The position numbers were made by a program, and so were the translations under genes. 59,852 bases of DNA from assembly GCA_005503165.1 (NCBI GenBank), contig SCNT01000029.1:1-59852 (forward strand), read 5' to 3'. Within the stretch, counting starts at the first letter, position 1. Every line of letters begins with the position of its first letter. The notes beneath the pieces are model-generated. The model ran no database searches. It saw nothing but the letters and a program-made list of their open reading frames with translations, and was not told the DNA's origin. Origin of the DNA: Sphingomonadaceae bacterium 3R27E2-A. GTDB taxonomy: Bacteria; Pseudomonadota; Alphaproteobacteria; Sphingomonadales; Sphingomonadaceae. Positions 35,752 to 44,414 of the stretch are shown piece by piece.

Positions 35752-35816
35752 GCATGCCTTTTAGGCATCCTCTCCCAAAACTTTCACGGGCCACCTTCGG
35801 GTGGCCTTTTTTTTTT
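35752..35816 (+). ncRNA. Candidate SuhB/MmgR (alpha-r8)-type small RNA
   Basis: A 65-base transcript model. It has a short 5' hairpin ATGCCT-TTT-AGGCAT (35754-35768), a C/U-rich unpaired stretch CCTCTCCC (35769-35776) that could base-pair with Shine-Dalgarno sequences, an A/U-rich linker and a Rho-independent terminator with a TTCG loop. This layout fits the SuhB/MmgR family of alphaproteobacterial trans-acting sRNAs, and SuhB was described in Sphingopyxis (from memory). A longer imperfect hairpin upstream (about 35707-35755) leaves open an earlier 5' end. No open reading frame is present. Confidence 0.6.
35789..35816 (+). terminator. Rho-independent terminator of the sRNA
   Basis: Stem GGCCACC (35789-35795), loop TTCG and GGTGGCC (35800-35806) are followed by ten T residues (35807-35816). 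This is the strongest intrinsic terminator in the window. Confidence 0.92.
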
Positions 35817-35887
35817 GGCCGGAAACCGCCAATTTCTCGACGTTTTAAGTCGAGAAACACGATCCGGTTCGAATCAGCGGTGGCGAA

Positions 35888-36343
35888 TCACCGCTGGACG
35901 GGGGTGCGCGATTCGAATCGCCGGACCTCGGCGATAAAGCTGCCCGGCAGGGGCGTCGACTGGCCGCTGTCGCTGTCGATATGCGCATAGCTGATCTCGA
36001 TGTCTGTAAGTCGCTGCAAATCCCGGAAAATCCCGCAATGTAGCGTGAAGCTCGTCCGCCCGAAAGCGCTGATCCGCGCGGCGATGGTGATCAGCTCGTC
36101 GAGCCGCGCGGGCGCATGATAGTCGATTTCGCAATGCGTCTCGCGAATGTCTGTACCATATTGGTGAAAATAGGGTCCGGGCTGTCCCTCGCCGAGCGCG
36201 CGGAAATATTCGGTCACGCCGATGTCGGCATAGACCAGATAATGCGCGTTGAAGACGATATTCTGCCCGTCGATCTCGTTGAAACGCACGCGCACCGTCT
36301 CGGTCACGCGGAAGTCGCCGAGCGGAACCTGTTCGATCGCCAT
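35888..36343 (-). CDS. Acyl-CoA thioesterase (4HBT hotdog family)
   Basis: A 151-residue hotdog-fold protein. RVRFNEIDGQNIVFNAHYLV and DIGVTEYFRALGEG are the family strand and helix, in which the usual Asp is shifted to the DGQN context. HCEIDYHAPARLDELITIA forms the second strand. The family hydrolyses acyl-CoA thioesters such as 4-hydroxybenzoyl-CoA or short acyl chains. It lies nine bases after the M24 peptidase stop in the same operon. Substrate unknown. A 9-bp hairpin (35833-35857) lies just past its stop. Confidence 0.85.
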   Translation of the reverse strand: MAIEQVPLGDFRVTETVRVRFNEIDGQNIVFNAHYLVYADIGVTEYFRALGEGQPGPYFHQYGTDIRETHCEIDYHAPARLDELITIAARISAFGRTSFTLHCGIFRDLQRLTDIEISYAHIDSDSGQSTPLPGSFIAEVRRFESRTPVQR

Positions 36344-36352
36344 GGCAATGCC

Positions 36353-38179
36353 TTAGGCGGCGAGCGCCGCGGGGGTGCGGTCGAGCGGCGCGCAGGCGGC
36401 GGCGAGCCACGCGCGCTCGGCGTCTTCCATGCCCGGCGACAGCTTTGCGAACACCGCGGCGTGATAGGCGTCGAGCCAGTCGGCCTCGCCGGGCGAGAGC
36501 AGCGCAGTGTCGACCAGGTTCTGCGCGATCGGCGCGAAGGTGATCGTCTCGAACCCCAGCATATCCTCTTCGGCGCCGTCGATGCGCTGCGGTACCACGA
36601 TGACGAGGTTCTCGATGCGGATGCCGAAATGCCCTGCCTTGTAATAGCCGGGCTCGTTCGAGAGGATCATGCCCGCGTGCAGCGGCTCCTCGGTGCCCGC
36701 CTGCCCGCCCGAGGGCTTGGCGATGCGCTGCGGCCCTTCGTGGACCGCGAGATAGGTGCCGACGCCGTGCCCGGTGCCATGCGCGTAATCGACTCCGTCC
36801 GCCCAGAGATACTGGCGCGCGAGGATGTCGAGCTGGCTGCCGCGCGTGCCCTTGGGAAAACGCGCGGTGGCGAGCGCGATATGTCCCTTGAGCACCTGGG
36901 TGAAGCGGCGGCGCATCTCCGCGGTCGGCGTACCGATCGCGATGGTGCGCGTGATGTCGGTGGTGCCGTCGGCATATTGTCCGCCCGAATCGACGAGATA
37001 GAGCGTGCCGGTCTCGATCGCGCGGTTGGTGGTCGCATCGACCTTGTAGTGCGGCAGCGCGCCATTGGGCCCGGCGGCCGAAATCGTGTCGAAGCTCAAA
37101 TCGACGAGCCCGCCATTCGCCTCGCGAAAATCGCGCAGCTTGGCCGCCGCGCCGAGTTCGTCGAGATTCCCCTCGGGCGCGACATCCTCCATCCATCGCA
37201 GGAAGCGCGCCACCGCGACGCCGTCGCGGACATGCGCCGCGCGCGTGCCGTTCAGCTCGGTGTCGTTCTTGATCGCCTTGGGCAGCACCGCGGGGTCGCG
37301 GTGGCGCTCGATCTTTGCGCCCGCCGCTTCGAGCGCGGTGAAGATCGCCGCGACCGCCGAGCCGGGGTCGACCGCGATCTTCTTGTCCCCAAGCGCCGCG
37401 AGCGCCGCCTCGAATGCGGTGCGATCGTGGATACGCACGCTGTTGCCCAGATGCGCGCGTACCGCGTCGGTCATCTTCTCGGGCGCGATGAAAAGGTCGG
37501 CGGTGGCGTCGGCGTGGAGCAGCGCGAAGGCGAGCCCCACCGGCGTATGGCTGACGTCCTGCCCGCGGATATTGAAGGTCCAGGCGATCGAATCGAGCGC
37601 GGTCATCACCGCCGTGTCGAGCCCCTTGTCCTTGAGCCAGTCGGCGATCGCCTGCCTTTTGTCGATCGCGCTCTGTCCCGCGAGCTTGACGTCATGGACC
37701 GCGACCGGCGCGTCGCTCGGCGCGGGCTGGTCGTCCCAGACGGCGTCGATCGGGTTGCTGGCGACCGCGACCAGCTCGGCGCCCTTCGCCGCGAGGGCCT
37801 TGGTGGTCGCATTGGCCCAGTCGATACCGTGGAGCCAGGGGTCGTAACCGACTTTCTGCCCCGCGCTGACATTCGCGCCGAGCCATTCGGCGACGCTCGA
37901 CGCCGGCACGCCGACATAGTCGAACAGGTCGCCGTCGACCTGATCGCGGACCTGTACCGTATAACGCCCGTCGACGAACACCGCCGCCTTCGTCGGCAGA
38001 ACGGCCGCCGTCCCCGCCGAACCGCCGAAACCCGTCAGCCACGCCATGCGCTGGGCATAGGCGCCGACATATTCGCTCATATGCTCGTCGCTGATCGGCA
38101 CAACGAAGCCGTCGATCCCGCGCTTCGCCAGTTCGGCGCGCAGGCGGCTCAGGCGCTCTTTATGGACGGGGCTGGACAT
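36353..38179 (-). CDS. Xaa-Pro aminopeptidase (M24B family)
   Basis: A 608-residue, three-domain aminopeptidase P of the large type (two creatinase-like N-terminal domains, then a pita-bread domain). Metal ligands are found in YLVDSGGQYADGTTDITRT (two Asp), YAHGTGHGVGTYLAVHEGP (His) and ILSNEPGYYKAGHFGIRIEN (Glu). It removes an N-terminal residue before proline, with manganese as usual cofactor, in the cytoplasm. ATG 38179 has AAGGA seven bases upstream and is preferred over a frame extension. It is divergent from the oligopeptidase B gene, with a 68-base intergenic space. Confidence 0.93.
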   Translation of the reverse strand: MSSPVHKERLSRLRAELAKRGIDGFVVPISDEHMSEYVGAYAQRMAWLTGFGGSAGTAAVLPTKAAVFVDGRYTVQVRDQVDGDLFDYVGVPASSVAEWLGANVSAGQKVGYDPWLHGIDWANATTKALAAKGAELVAVASNPIDAVWDDQPAPSDAPVAVHDVKLAGQSAIDKRQAIADWLKDKGLDTAVMTALDSIAWTFNIRGQDVSHTPVGLAFALLHADATADLFIAPEKMTDAVRAHLGNSVRIHDRTAFEAALAALGDKKIAVDPGSAVAAIFTALEAAGAKIERHRDPAVLPKAIKNDTELNGTRAAHVRDGVAVARFLRWMEDVAPEGNLDELGAAAKLRDFREANGGLVDLSFDTISAAGPNGALPHYKVDATTNRAIETGTLYLVDSGGQYADGTTDITRTIAIGTPTAEMRRRFTQVLKGHIALATARFPKGTRGSQLDILARQYLWADGVDYAHGTGHGVGTYLAVHEGPQRIAKPSGGQAGTEEPLHAGMILSNEPGYYKAGHFGIRIENLVIVVPQRIDGAEEDMLGFETITFAPIAQNLVDTALLSPGEADWLDAYHAAVFAKLSPGMEDAERAWLAAACAPLDRTPAALAA

Positions 38180-38247
38180 GACGGCTTCCTTATTCCTACA
38201 TCGCGGCAATCCCGCCCCTAGGGGGCGACACCGCGGGGGTTTTTGCG

Positions 38248-40404
38248 ATGCGCGCTATTTGGATGTTTCTGGCGGCAATTGCCACCCCGCTTGTCGCGCC
38301 CGCCGGCGCTTTCGCCGAAGAGAAAGAGACGAATTTGACCGACACGACCGCCGCCGCCCCCGTCGCGGACAAGCGCCCGCATGAGATGACGCTGCACGGC
38401 AAGACCCTCTCGGACCCCTATCACTGGCTGAAGGACGAGAGCTATCCGGTGATCGACGACAAGGATGTCCTCGATTACGTCAAAGCCGAAAATGCCTATT
38501 TCGACGCGGCGATGAAGCCGCACGCGGAGCTCGTCGAGACTTTATTCCAGGAAATGAAGGGCCGCATCAAGGAGGCCGATTCGAGCGTGCCGCAGAAGGA
38601 CGGCGACTGGGTTTACTGGGTCGAGTATGAAGAAGGCGCCGAGTATAAGAAATGGTATCGCAAACCCGTCGCGGGCGGGGAGCCGGTGCTGATCCTCGAC
38701 GAGGTCGCAATGGCCGCAGGCAAGGATTATTTCCGCCTCGCCGAACTGTCGATCAGCCCGAACGGCAAGCTGATGGCCTATTCGTTCGACGACAATGGCT
38801 CCGAACGCTTCGAAGTGCACATCCGCAACCTCGAAAGCGGCGAAATGCTGCCCGACGTGATCCCCGGCACCTTGTCGTCGCTGATCTGGACCGCGGGCAA
38901 TGACGCGCTGCTCTATGGCCTCGCCAACGAGAATTGGCGCACCGACAATGTCCGGCTGCACAAGCTCGGCACGCCGATCACGCAAGACAAATTGCTCTAC
39001 AAGGAGCCCGACATCGGCTTCGGCGTCGGCATCGGCAAGACCGCCGCCGACAATTATATCGTGATCGCGACGGGCGACAACGAGACCAGCGAAGTCTATC
39101 TGCTCCCCGCCGACAATCCCGAGGCGCCGATGCAGCTCGTGTCGGCGCGCAAGAAGGGCCGCGAGTATAGCGTCGACGAGCGCGACGGCACGCTCTACAT
39201 CCACACCAACGACGAGCATCCCAACTTCCGCGTCGCGACCGCGAGCATCAAGGCGCCGGGCGAATGGAAGACGCTGATCCCCGGCTCGGATCACAGCTAC
39301 ATTACCGGGCTGTCGGTGTTCCGTGATTATTTCGTGATCGAGGCGCGCGAGGAGGGGCTCGACCAGGTCGATGTGCGAAAATATGACGCACCGCTGACCC
39401 CCGGCCGGATCAAATTCCCCGAGGCGACCTATGTGGCGGGGCTCGGCGACAATCCCGAATATCATCAGGACAAGCTGCGGCTCGACTATGAATCGATGGT
39501 CACCCCCGACACCGTCTATGACTTCAACATTGCGACCGGCGAACTGGAAACGTTGAAGGTGCAGGAGATTCCTTCCGGTTACGACGCGACGCAATATGTA
39601 ACCGAACGGGTAAATCTGCCGAGCCGCGACGGCAAGACGATGATCCCCGCCTCGCTCGTCTACAAGAAGGGCACCAAGCTCGACGGCAGCGCGCCGATGC
39701 ACCTCTATGCCTATGGCTCCTACGGCTACCGCGTGCCGCCGGGTTTCTCGACGACGCGGCTCAGCCTCGTCGATCGCGGCATGGTCTATGCGATCGCGCA
39801 TGTGCGCGGCGGCGACGACATGGGCCGCGCCTGGTATCTCGCGGGCAAGACGACCGAGCGCAAGAACACCTTCAACGACTTCATCGACGTGGCGAAAGGC
39901 CTGATCGCGAAGAAATATACCAGCGCGGGCAAGATCTCCGTCGAGGGCCGCTCGGCGGGCGGGCAGGTGATGGGGGTGATCTACAATGAAGCCCCGGAGC
40001 TTTGGGGGGCGGTGCTCGCGGGGGTGCCCTTCGTCGATGTGATCAACACGATGGTCGACGAGACGCTGCCGCTGACGCCGGGCGAATGGCCCGAATGGGG
40101 CAATCCGATCACCGACAAGGCTGCGTTCGACTATATGTTGAGCTACAGCCCTTACGACAATGTGACCGCCAAGGCCTATCCGCCGATGCTGGTATCCGCG
40201 GGGCTCAACGACCCGCGCGTGACCTATTGGGAACCGGCCAAATGGGTCGCCAAGCTCCGCGCGACACGCACCAACGATGCGACCTTGCTGCTGCGCACCA
40301 ACATGGGCGCGGGCCACGCCGGCAAGTCGGGCCGCTGGGGCGCGCTGCGCGAAGATGCCGAGGAATTTGCCTTCGTACTGACGCAGTTGGGGGTGGAGAA
40401 ATAG
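38248..40404 (+). CDS. Oligopeptidase B-type S9 peptidase, exported
   Basis: A 718-residue prolyl-oligopeptidase-family enzyme cleaving after basic residues in peptides. The beta-propeller (about residues 80-430) is followed by the alpha/beta hydrolase domain with the nucleophile GRSAGGQ, Asp in GLNDPRVTYWEPAKW and His in GAGHAGKSGRW. Unlike the cytosolic E. coli enzyme, it begins with a signal peptide (MRAIWMFLAAIATPLVAPAG, cleaved near GAFAEE), so it should act in the periplasm. The acidic residues that bind P1 Arg/Lys in OpB were not verified. Confidence 0.9.
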   Translation: MRAIWMFLAAIATPLVAPAGAFAEEKETNLTDTTAAAPVADKRPHEMTLHGKTLSDPYHWLKDESYPVIDDKDVLDYVKAENAYFDAAMKPHAELVETLFQEMKGRIKEADSSVPQKDGDWVYWVEYEEGAEYKKWYRKPVAGGEPVLILDEVAMAAGKDYFRLAELSISPNGKLMAYSFDDNGSERFEVHIRNLESGEMLPDVIPGTLSSLIWTAGNDALLYGLANENWRTDNVRLHKLGTPITQDKLLYKEPDIGFGVGIGKTAADNYIVIATGDNETSEVYLLPADNPEAPMQLVSARKKGREYSVDERDGTLYIHTNDEHPNFRVATASIKAPGEWKTLIPGSDHSYITGLSVFRDYFVIEAREEGLDQVDVRKYDAPLTPGRIKFPEATYVAGLGDNPEYHQDKLRLDYESMVTPDTVYDFNIATGELETLKVQEIPSGYDATQYVTERVNLPSRDGKTMIPASLVYKKGTKLDGSAPMHLYAYGSYGYRVPPGFSTTRLSLVDRGMVYAIAHVRGGDDMGRAWYLAGKTTERKNTFNDFIDVAKGLIAKKYTSAGKISVEGRSAGGQVMGVIYNEAPELWGAVLAGVPFVDVINTMVDETLPLTPGEWPEWGNPITDKAAFDYMLSYSPYDNVTAKAYPPMLVSAGLNDPRVTYWEPAKWVAKLRATRTNDATLLLRTNMGAGHAGKSGRWGALREDAEEFAFVLTQLGVEK

Positions 40405-40407
40405 GGC

Positions 40408-40806
40408 ATGTTCGAAGGGAAGGAGTGGCACGGCCTGCCGGGTGCCACTCCTGATGCGCTCACCGAACTTCAGGCGATAGCTCCAGCCGGAGTACCGGCA
40501 AGCTATTTTACACTGCTTTCGTTGAGCAATGGCGGTGAGGGTCCGCTTCCCGTCCACCCACTCTACTTCTGCCTCGATTCGGTGAGCGAGGTCGTCGAGC
40601 GTCAGCAAACCGGAACATACGGACAGCCGGAGTTCCAATACGTGTTCATCTTCGGCAGCAATGGAGCCGGTGAATATCTGGCGCTCGATCTGCGCCAAAG
40701 CCTTCCTTGGCCGGTCGTAGCTATCGACATGATTGCAGGAATGGAGAGCGCAGAAGTCGTGTCCGAAGATTTTGACAGTTTCCTGAATTTGGTCGGCGTG
40801 GAGTGA
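40408..40806 (+). CDS. SMI1/KNR4 (SUKH)-family protein
   Basis: A 132-residue protein of the SUKH superfamily: PASYFTLLSLSNGGEGPL is the conserved N-terminal helix and loop, followed by strands with FQYVFIFGSNGAGEYLALDL and an acidic end. SUKH proteins are often immunity proteins for polymorphic toxins. None is seen here, as its neighbours are an oligopeptidase and a HAD phosphatase. Two counted lines within the gene are 57% and 53% GC, below the flanks, which suggests acquisition. It starts three bases after the peptidase stop, so it may be co-transcribed. Confidence 0.8.
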   Translation: MFEGKEWHGLPGATPDALTELQAIAPAGVPASYFTLLSLSNGGEGPLPVHPLYFCLDSVSEVVERQQTGTYGQPEFQYVFIFGSNGAGEYLALDLRQSLPWPVVAIDMIAGMESAEVVSEDFDSFLNLVGVE

Positions 40807-40807
40807 G

Positions 40808-41413
40808 CTAGAGGTACTTCCGGCCCACCAATTCGCGCTCCAGCGTCGCCGCATCGACGAACTGATGCCCCTCGATCCCCACCGATTGGGCGCCGGCAAC
40901 ATTCGCCGCAACATCGTCAATGAACAGCGCCCCCGCCGGATCGATGCCGAATCGCTCGATCGCGAGGGCATAGATCGCGGGGTCGGGCTTCATTAGCTTT
41001 TCGGTGCCCGAGACGATGATATCGCGAAAACGGTCGAAGATCGGTTGGGTCGGGCGGAAAGCCTCCCAGAAATCATGGCCGAAATTGGTGATCGCGAAGA
41101 GCGGCACCCCCGCGGCGTCGAGCCGCTCGACCAGTTCGAGGCTGCCCGGCACCGGCCCGGGGATCGTCTCGTTGAAGCGCGCGCCATAGGCGTCGATCAG
41201 CGCAGCATGCTCGGGATATTCGGCCTTGCGCTCGGTCACCATCTCGGCGGCGGGACGCCCGGCGTCGTGCTGGAAATGCCATTGCGGGGTAATGACGTTG
41301 CCGACAAAATATTCGAGTTCGTCCCGGTCGGCGATGAGCTTGCCGAACAAATGGCGCAGGTCCCAGTCGAACAGTACCTTGCCGACGTCGAAGATGACGC
41401 AGCGCGCGATCAT
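40808..41413 (-). CDS. HAD-family hydrolase
   Basis: A 201-residue haloacid-dehalogenase-type protein. Motif I is CVIFDVGKVLFDWD, with Val where the second catalytic Asp (DxD) is usual, as in some dehalogenase-like members. Motif II is AITNFG, and motifs III/IV are KPDPAIYALA and LFIDDVAANVAGA. The DWD start resembles YihX-like or 2-haloacid-type enzymes. Substrate unknown. The start at ATG 41413 is preferred over an upstream GTG at 41428. It is convergent with the SUKH gene; their stops are one base apart. Confidence 0.85.
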   Translation of the reverse strand: MIARCVIFDVGKVLFDWDLRHLFGKLIADRDELEYFVGNVITPQWHFQHDAGRPAAEMVTERKAEYPEHAALIDAYGARFNETIPGPVPGSLELVERLDAAGVPLFAITNFGHDFWEAFRPTQPIFDRFRDIIVSGTEKLMKPDPAIYALAIERFGIDPAGALFIDDVAANVAGAQSVGIEGHQFVDAATLERELVGRKYL

Positions 41414-41468
41414 AAGCGCGCCAGACACGCGAAAGCGCCGCCGGAAGGGTCCGACGGCGTTACGCGGT

Positions 41469-41500
41469 TCAGCAAAAGCAAACGGGGCAGATTTGCCCCG
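41469..41500 (-). terminator. Rho-independent terminator of rpmJ
   Basis: On the minus strand, stem CGGGGCA, a four-base loop and TGCCCCG (41483-41500) are followed by the T-rich TTTGCTTTTGCT. It lies ten bases past the rpmJ stop. Confidence 0.8.
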
Positions 41501-41510
41501 CGCAGGGGAA

Positions 41511-41636
41511 TCAGCCCTGGCGCGCCTTGAAGCGGCGGTTGGTCTTGTTGATCACATAGGTCCGGCCGCGACGGCGAATCACGCGGTTGTCCCGGTGGCG
41601 GTCCTTCAGCGACTTCAGGCTGTTGCGAATCTTCAT
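41511..41636 (-). CDS. rpmJ: 50S ribosomal protein L36, zinc-free (type B)
   Basis: A 41-residue basic protein read directly from the sequence: [18 protein letters not shown], then [17 protein letters not shown] and FKARQG. It belongs to the L36 family but lacks the four zinc-binding residues (Cys/His) of the standard protein, and is the YkgO-like zinc-independent form. Many alphaproteobacteria have only this type, so it need not be a zinc-starvation paralogue here. It stands alone with its own terminator. Confidence 0.95.
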   Translation of the reverse strand: MKIRNSLKSLKDRHRDNRVIRRRGRTYVINKTNRRFKARQG

Positions 41637-41725
41637 GATCTTTGTCCGTAAAATTCTGGCGTTGCACGCGAAGCGGCGCACCTATGGCCAAGCGGGTCGA
41701 AAGTCAACCGGGGTAAGCGCCTAAA

Positions 41726-42751
41726 TCAGGCCGCGAGGCGGCGTTCGACCAGGGCGCGTTCCCACGCCAGCGCGTGCGCGACGATCGTGTCGAGATCGGC
41801 GTAGCGCGGCTGCCAGCCGAACGCCGCGCGAATCGCCCCATTGTCGGCGATCAGCGCGTCGGGATCGCCCGGCCGCCGGTCGCCCAGCCGCCGTTCGATC
41901 CTGCGATTCGTGGCGCGGTCGACGGCATCGAGCACCTCGAGCACCGAAAAGCCGCGGCCATAGCCGCAGTTGAGTTTGTGGCTGACATCGGGCTGCGCGA
42001 TCAGCGCGTCGAGCGCGAGCAGATGCGCCGCGGCGAGGTCGCTGACATGGATGTAGTCGCGCACCCCGGTTCCGTCGGGGGTCGCAAAGTCGGTGCCGAA
42101 GACGTCGACATGGCTGCGGCGGCCGAGCGCGGCCTCGACCGCGACCTTGATCAGATGCGTCGCCCCGGCGGTCGACTGGCCGCTGCGCGCCTTGGGATCG
42201 GCTCCCGCGACGTTGAAATAGCGCAGCGCGCAATAGTTGAAGTCGTGCGCCGCGGCGACGTCACCCAGCATCGCCTCGGTCATCAGCTTCGACATGCCAT
42301 AGGGGTTGATCGGGCGCTGCGGCGCATCCTCGCGCACCGGGACCGACTCGGGAATCCCATAAGTGGCGGCGGTCGAGGAAAAGATGAAGTGGCGCACCCC
42401 GGCGTGCACCGCGGTGTCGATCAGCGCGCGGCTGCGCGCGCTATTGTTGTCGTAATATTTGAGCGGGTTGGTCATCGACTCGGGAACCACGACCGACCCC
42501 GCGAAATGCATGATCGCGCCGACATCCTGTTCGGCGACGATGCGCGTCACGAGCGCCGCATCGGCGATATCGCCCTCGTAGAAGGCCGCGCCCTTCGGCA
42601 CCGCCCAGCGGAAGCCCGTCGCGAGATTGTCGAGCACTGCGACCCGCCAGCCGGTGTCGAGCAGCGCGAGCACCGCATGGCTGCCGATATAGCCGGCGCC
42701 GCCGGTCACGAGGACGGTGAAGGGGCGGGCGGATTGCGGCGATGCGGTCAC
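41726..42751 (-). CDS. galE: UDP-glucose 4-epimerase
   Basis: A 341-residue short-chain dehydrogenase-like epimerase interconverting UDP-glucose and UDP-galactose. NAD-binding is shown by VLVTGGAGYIGSHAVLALL and the catalytic Ser/Tyr/Lys lie in SSTAATYG and INPYGMSKLMTE. HKLNCGYGRGFSVLEV and RRPGDPDALIAD are C-terminal substrate-domain marks. It feeds exopolysaccharide or LPS synthesis. GTG 42751 is the start; there is no nearby ATG. It stands alone between the L36 gene and rpoN. Confidence 0.94.
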   Translation of the reverse strand: MTASPQSARPFTVLVTGGAGYIGSHAVLALLDTGWRVAVLDNLATGFRWAVPKGAAFYEGDIADAALVTRIVAEQDVGAIMHFAGSVVVPESMTNPLKYYDNNSARSRALIDTAVHAGVRHFIFSSTAATYGIPESVPVREDAPQRPINPYGMSKLMTEAMLGDVAAAHDFNYCALRYFNVAGADPKARSGQSTAGATHLIKVAVEAALGRRSHVDVFGTDFATPDGTGVRDYIHVSDLAAAHLLALDALIAQPDVSHKLNCGYGRGFSVLEVLDAVDRATNRRIERRLGDRRPGDPDALIADNGAIRAAFGWQPRYADLDTIVAHALAWERALVERRLAA

Positions 42752-42834
42752 GGGCGGTCGGCTCCTTTGGCCGGAAACCTAGCCGTGACGTGGTTAGGAA
42801 ATGGTTAGCGGGCCGCGGAGACCGCCTTCTGTGT

Positions 42835-42912
42835 CCGTTCGTGTCGAGCGAAGTCGAGACACCTGAGGGAGCGCATTCCTTCGCGTATCTCGACTTCGCT
42901 CGATACGAACGG
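42835..42912. repeat. CCGTTCGTGTCGAGCG palindrome, copy B
   Basis: Arms of about 28 bases (42835-42862 and 42885-42912) are complementary except for a few positions, between galE and rpoN. Family member with copies at 10082, 44415 and 49200. Confidence 0.88.
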
Positions 42913-42934
42913 GTTTAGGGCACAACGCGCCGGA

Positions 42935-44392
42935 TCAACCCGCCAACGCCTTCTGCCGCCGCCTTTGCACCGACGAGCCATAACCCATCGCTTCGCGATA
43001 TTTCACCACGGTGCGCCGCGCGATGTCGTGGCCCTCGGCCGAGAGTTTCTGCGCGATCGTCTCGTCGGAGAGGATCGCCTTGGCGTCCTCGGCCTCGATC
43101 ATCGCCTTGATCCGGCTCTTCACCGCCTCGGCCGACACCGCGCCGTCGCCCTGGGTCGCCGAAATGCCGCTCGAGAAGAAATATTTGAGCTCGAACAGCC
43201 CACGCGCGCAGCTCAAATATTTGTTGCTCGTCACGCGGCTCACGGTCGATTCGTGCATGCCGATATCCTCGGCGACCTGGCGCAGCGTCAGCGGGCGCAT
43301 ATGCGCCACGCCGTGGAGGAAGAAGCCCTCCTGCTGCTTGACGATCGCGCTTGCGACCTTGACGATCGTGCGCTGGCGCTGGTCGAGCGCGCGGACGAGC
43401 CAGTTGGCGCCTGCCAGCTGTTCGGACAGCCACGCCTTGCTCTTCGCCGCCGCGCCCTGCGCCAACTCGCTATAATAGCGCCGGTTGACGAGCAGCCGCG
43501 GCAAGGTGCCGCTGTTGATCTCGACCGCCCAGCCCTTCGCGGTCTGGCGCACATAAAGATCGGGCACGACCGCCTGCGTCGCTGTCCCTCCGAAGCGCAG
43601 CCCGGGCTTGGGGTCGTAACCGCGCAGCTCGCGGATCATGTCGGCGAGGTCCTCGTCGTCGACCCCGCAGATTCGCTTGAGCTGGGGGAAGGCACCCTTG
43701 GCGACGAGGTCGAGATGCGCGATCATCGTCGCCATCGCGGGGTCGTAGCGGTCGGCCTCGCGCGCCTGGATCGCGATGCATTCGGCAAGGTCGCGCCCGC
43801 CGACGCCCGAGGGGTCGAAGCATTGCACCCCCGCGAGCACGCTTTCGACGAGCGCGAGCGGGACACCGAGCCGCTGCGCGAGTTCGGCAAGGTCGGCGCG
43901 GAGGTACCCCGCCTCGTCGATCAGCGCGATCAGCTGTTCGGCGATCAGCGCCTCGAGCCCCGAGAAGCGCTCGCCGACCTGGGCGAGCAGATGTTCGTAG
44001 AGGCTGTCGGCCTCGCCCGCGAAGCTGTCGAAATCGATGCCCTCGCTGCCCTCCGACAGGCCGACGCTGTCGCTCGCGCTGTCGTGGTGGAAGCTTTCGG
44101 CGTTCAGGTCGACGTCGAGATCGTCGGTGGTGCCGGTGTCGGACGACAGGGCCTGATCGGCGTCGAGGCTCGCGGCCTCGACCGGCGCGACATCCATCTC
44201 GGGCGCATCGTCACCCGCGCCTTCGCTGTCGCCCGAGGCGGTATCGAGCAAAGGATTGCCCTCGAGCGCCTCGGCCAGATAGGCGTCGAGTTCGAGGTTC
44301 GACAGCGCGAGCAGCTTGATCGCCTGCTGCAGCTGCGGCGTCATCACCAGCGATTGCGACTGGCGGAGATCGAGGCGCGGACCCAACGCCAT
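42935..44392 (-). CDS. rpoN: RNA polymerase sigma-54 factor
   Basis: A 485-residue sigma-54. Region I is the Gln-rich activator-interacting N-terminus: RLDLRQSQSLVMTPQLQQAI and IKLLALSNLELDAYL. Region II is acidic (about residues 60-130). Region III carries the core-binding domain, HTH and RpoN box; the near-invariant box reads ARRTVVKYREAMG. It directs nitrogen, motility and other regulons with enhancer-binding ATPases. It is the second gene after lptB, with a palindromic repeat in the gap and another past its 3' end. Confidence 0.97.
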   Translation of the reverse strand: MALGPRLDLRQSQSLVMTPQLQQAIKLLALSNLELDAYLAEALEGNPLLDTASGDSEGAGDDAPEMDVAPVEAASLDADQALSSDTGTTDDLDVDLNAESFHHDSASDSVGLSEGSEGIDFDSFAGEADSLYEHLLAQVGERFSGLEALIAEQLIALIDEAGYLRADLAELAQRLGVPLALVESVLAGVQCFDPSGVGGRDLAECIAIQAREADRYDPAMATMIAHLDLVAKGAFPQLKRICGVDDEDLADMIRELRGYDPKPGLRFGGTATQAVVPDLYVRQTAKGWAVEINSGTLPRLLVNRRYYSELAQGAAAKSKAWLSEQLAGANWLVRALDQRQRTIVKVASAIVKQQEGFFLHGVAHMRPLTLRQVAEDIGMHESTVSRVTSNKYLSCARGLFELKYFFSSGISATQGDGAVSAEAVKSRIKAMIEAEDAKAILSDETIAQKLSAEGHDIARRTVVKYREAMGYGSSVQRRRQKALAG

Positions 44393-44414
44393 CGGAAATT
44401 ACCCGACTACTTTC

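Noticed and set aside
35833..35857. Intrinsic terminator for the thioesterase gene
   Set aside because: A 9-bp hairpin exists just past the stop, but the following bases on the minus strand are not a T-tract, so it is only noted.
36116..38221. 701-codon open frame opposite the M24 peptidase
   Set aside because: Mirror of the peptidase codons; no signal, domain or ribosome site.
41511..41636. Zinc-starvation paralogue of L36
   Set aside because: It lacks zinc ligands, but many alphaproteobacteria have this form as their only L36, and no Zur-like box was seen upstream.
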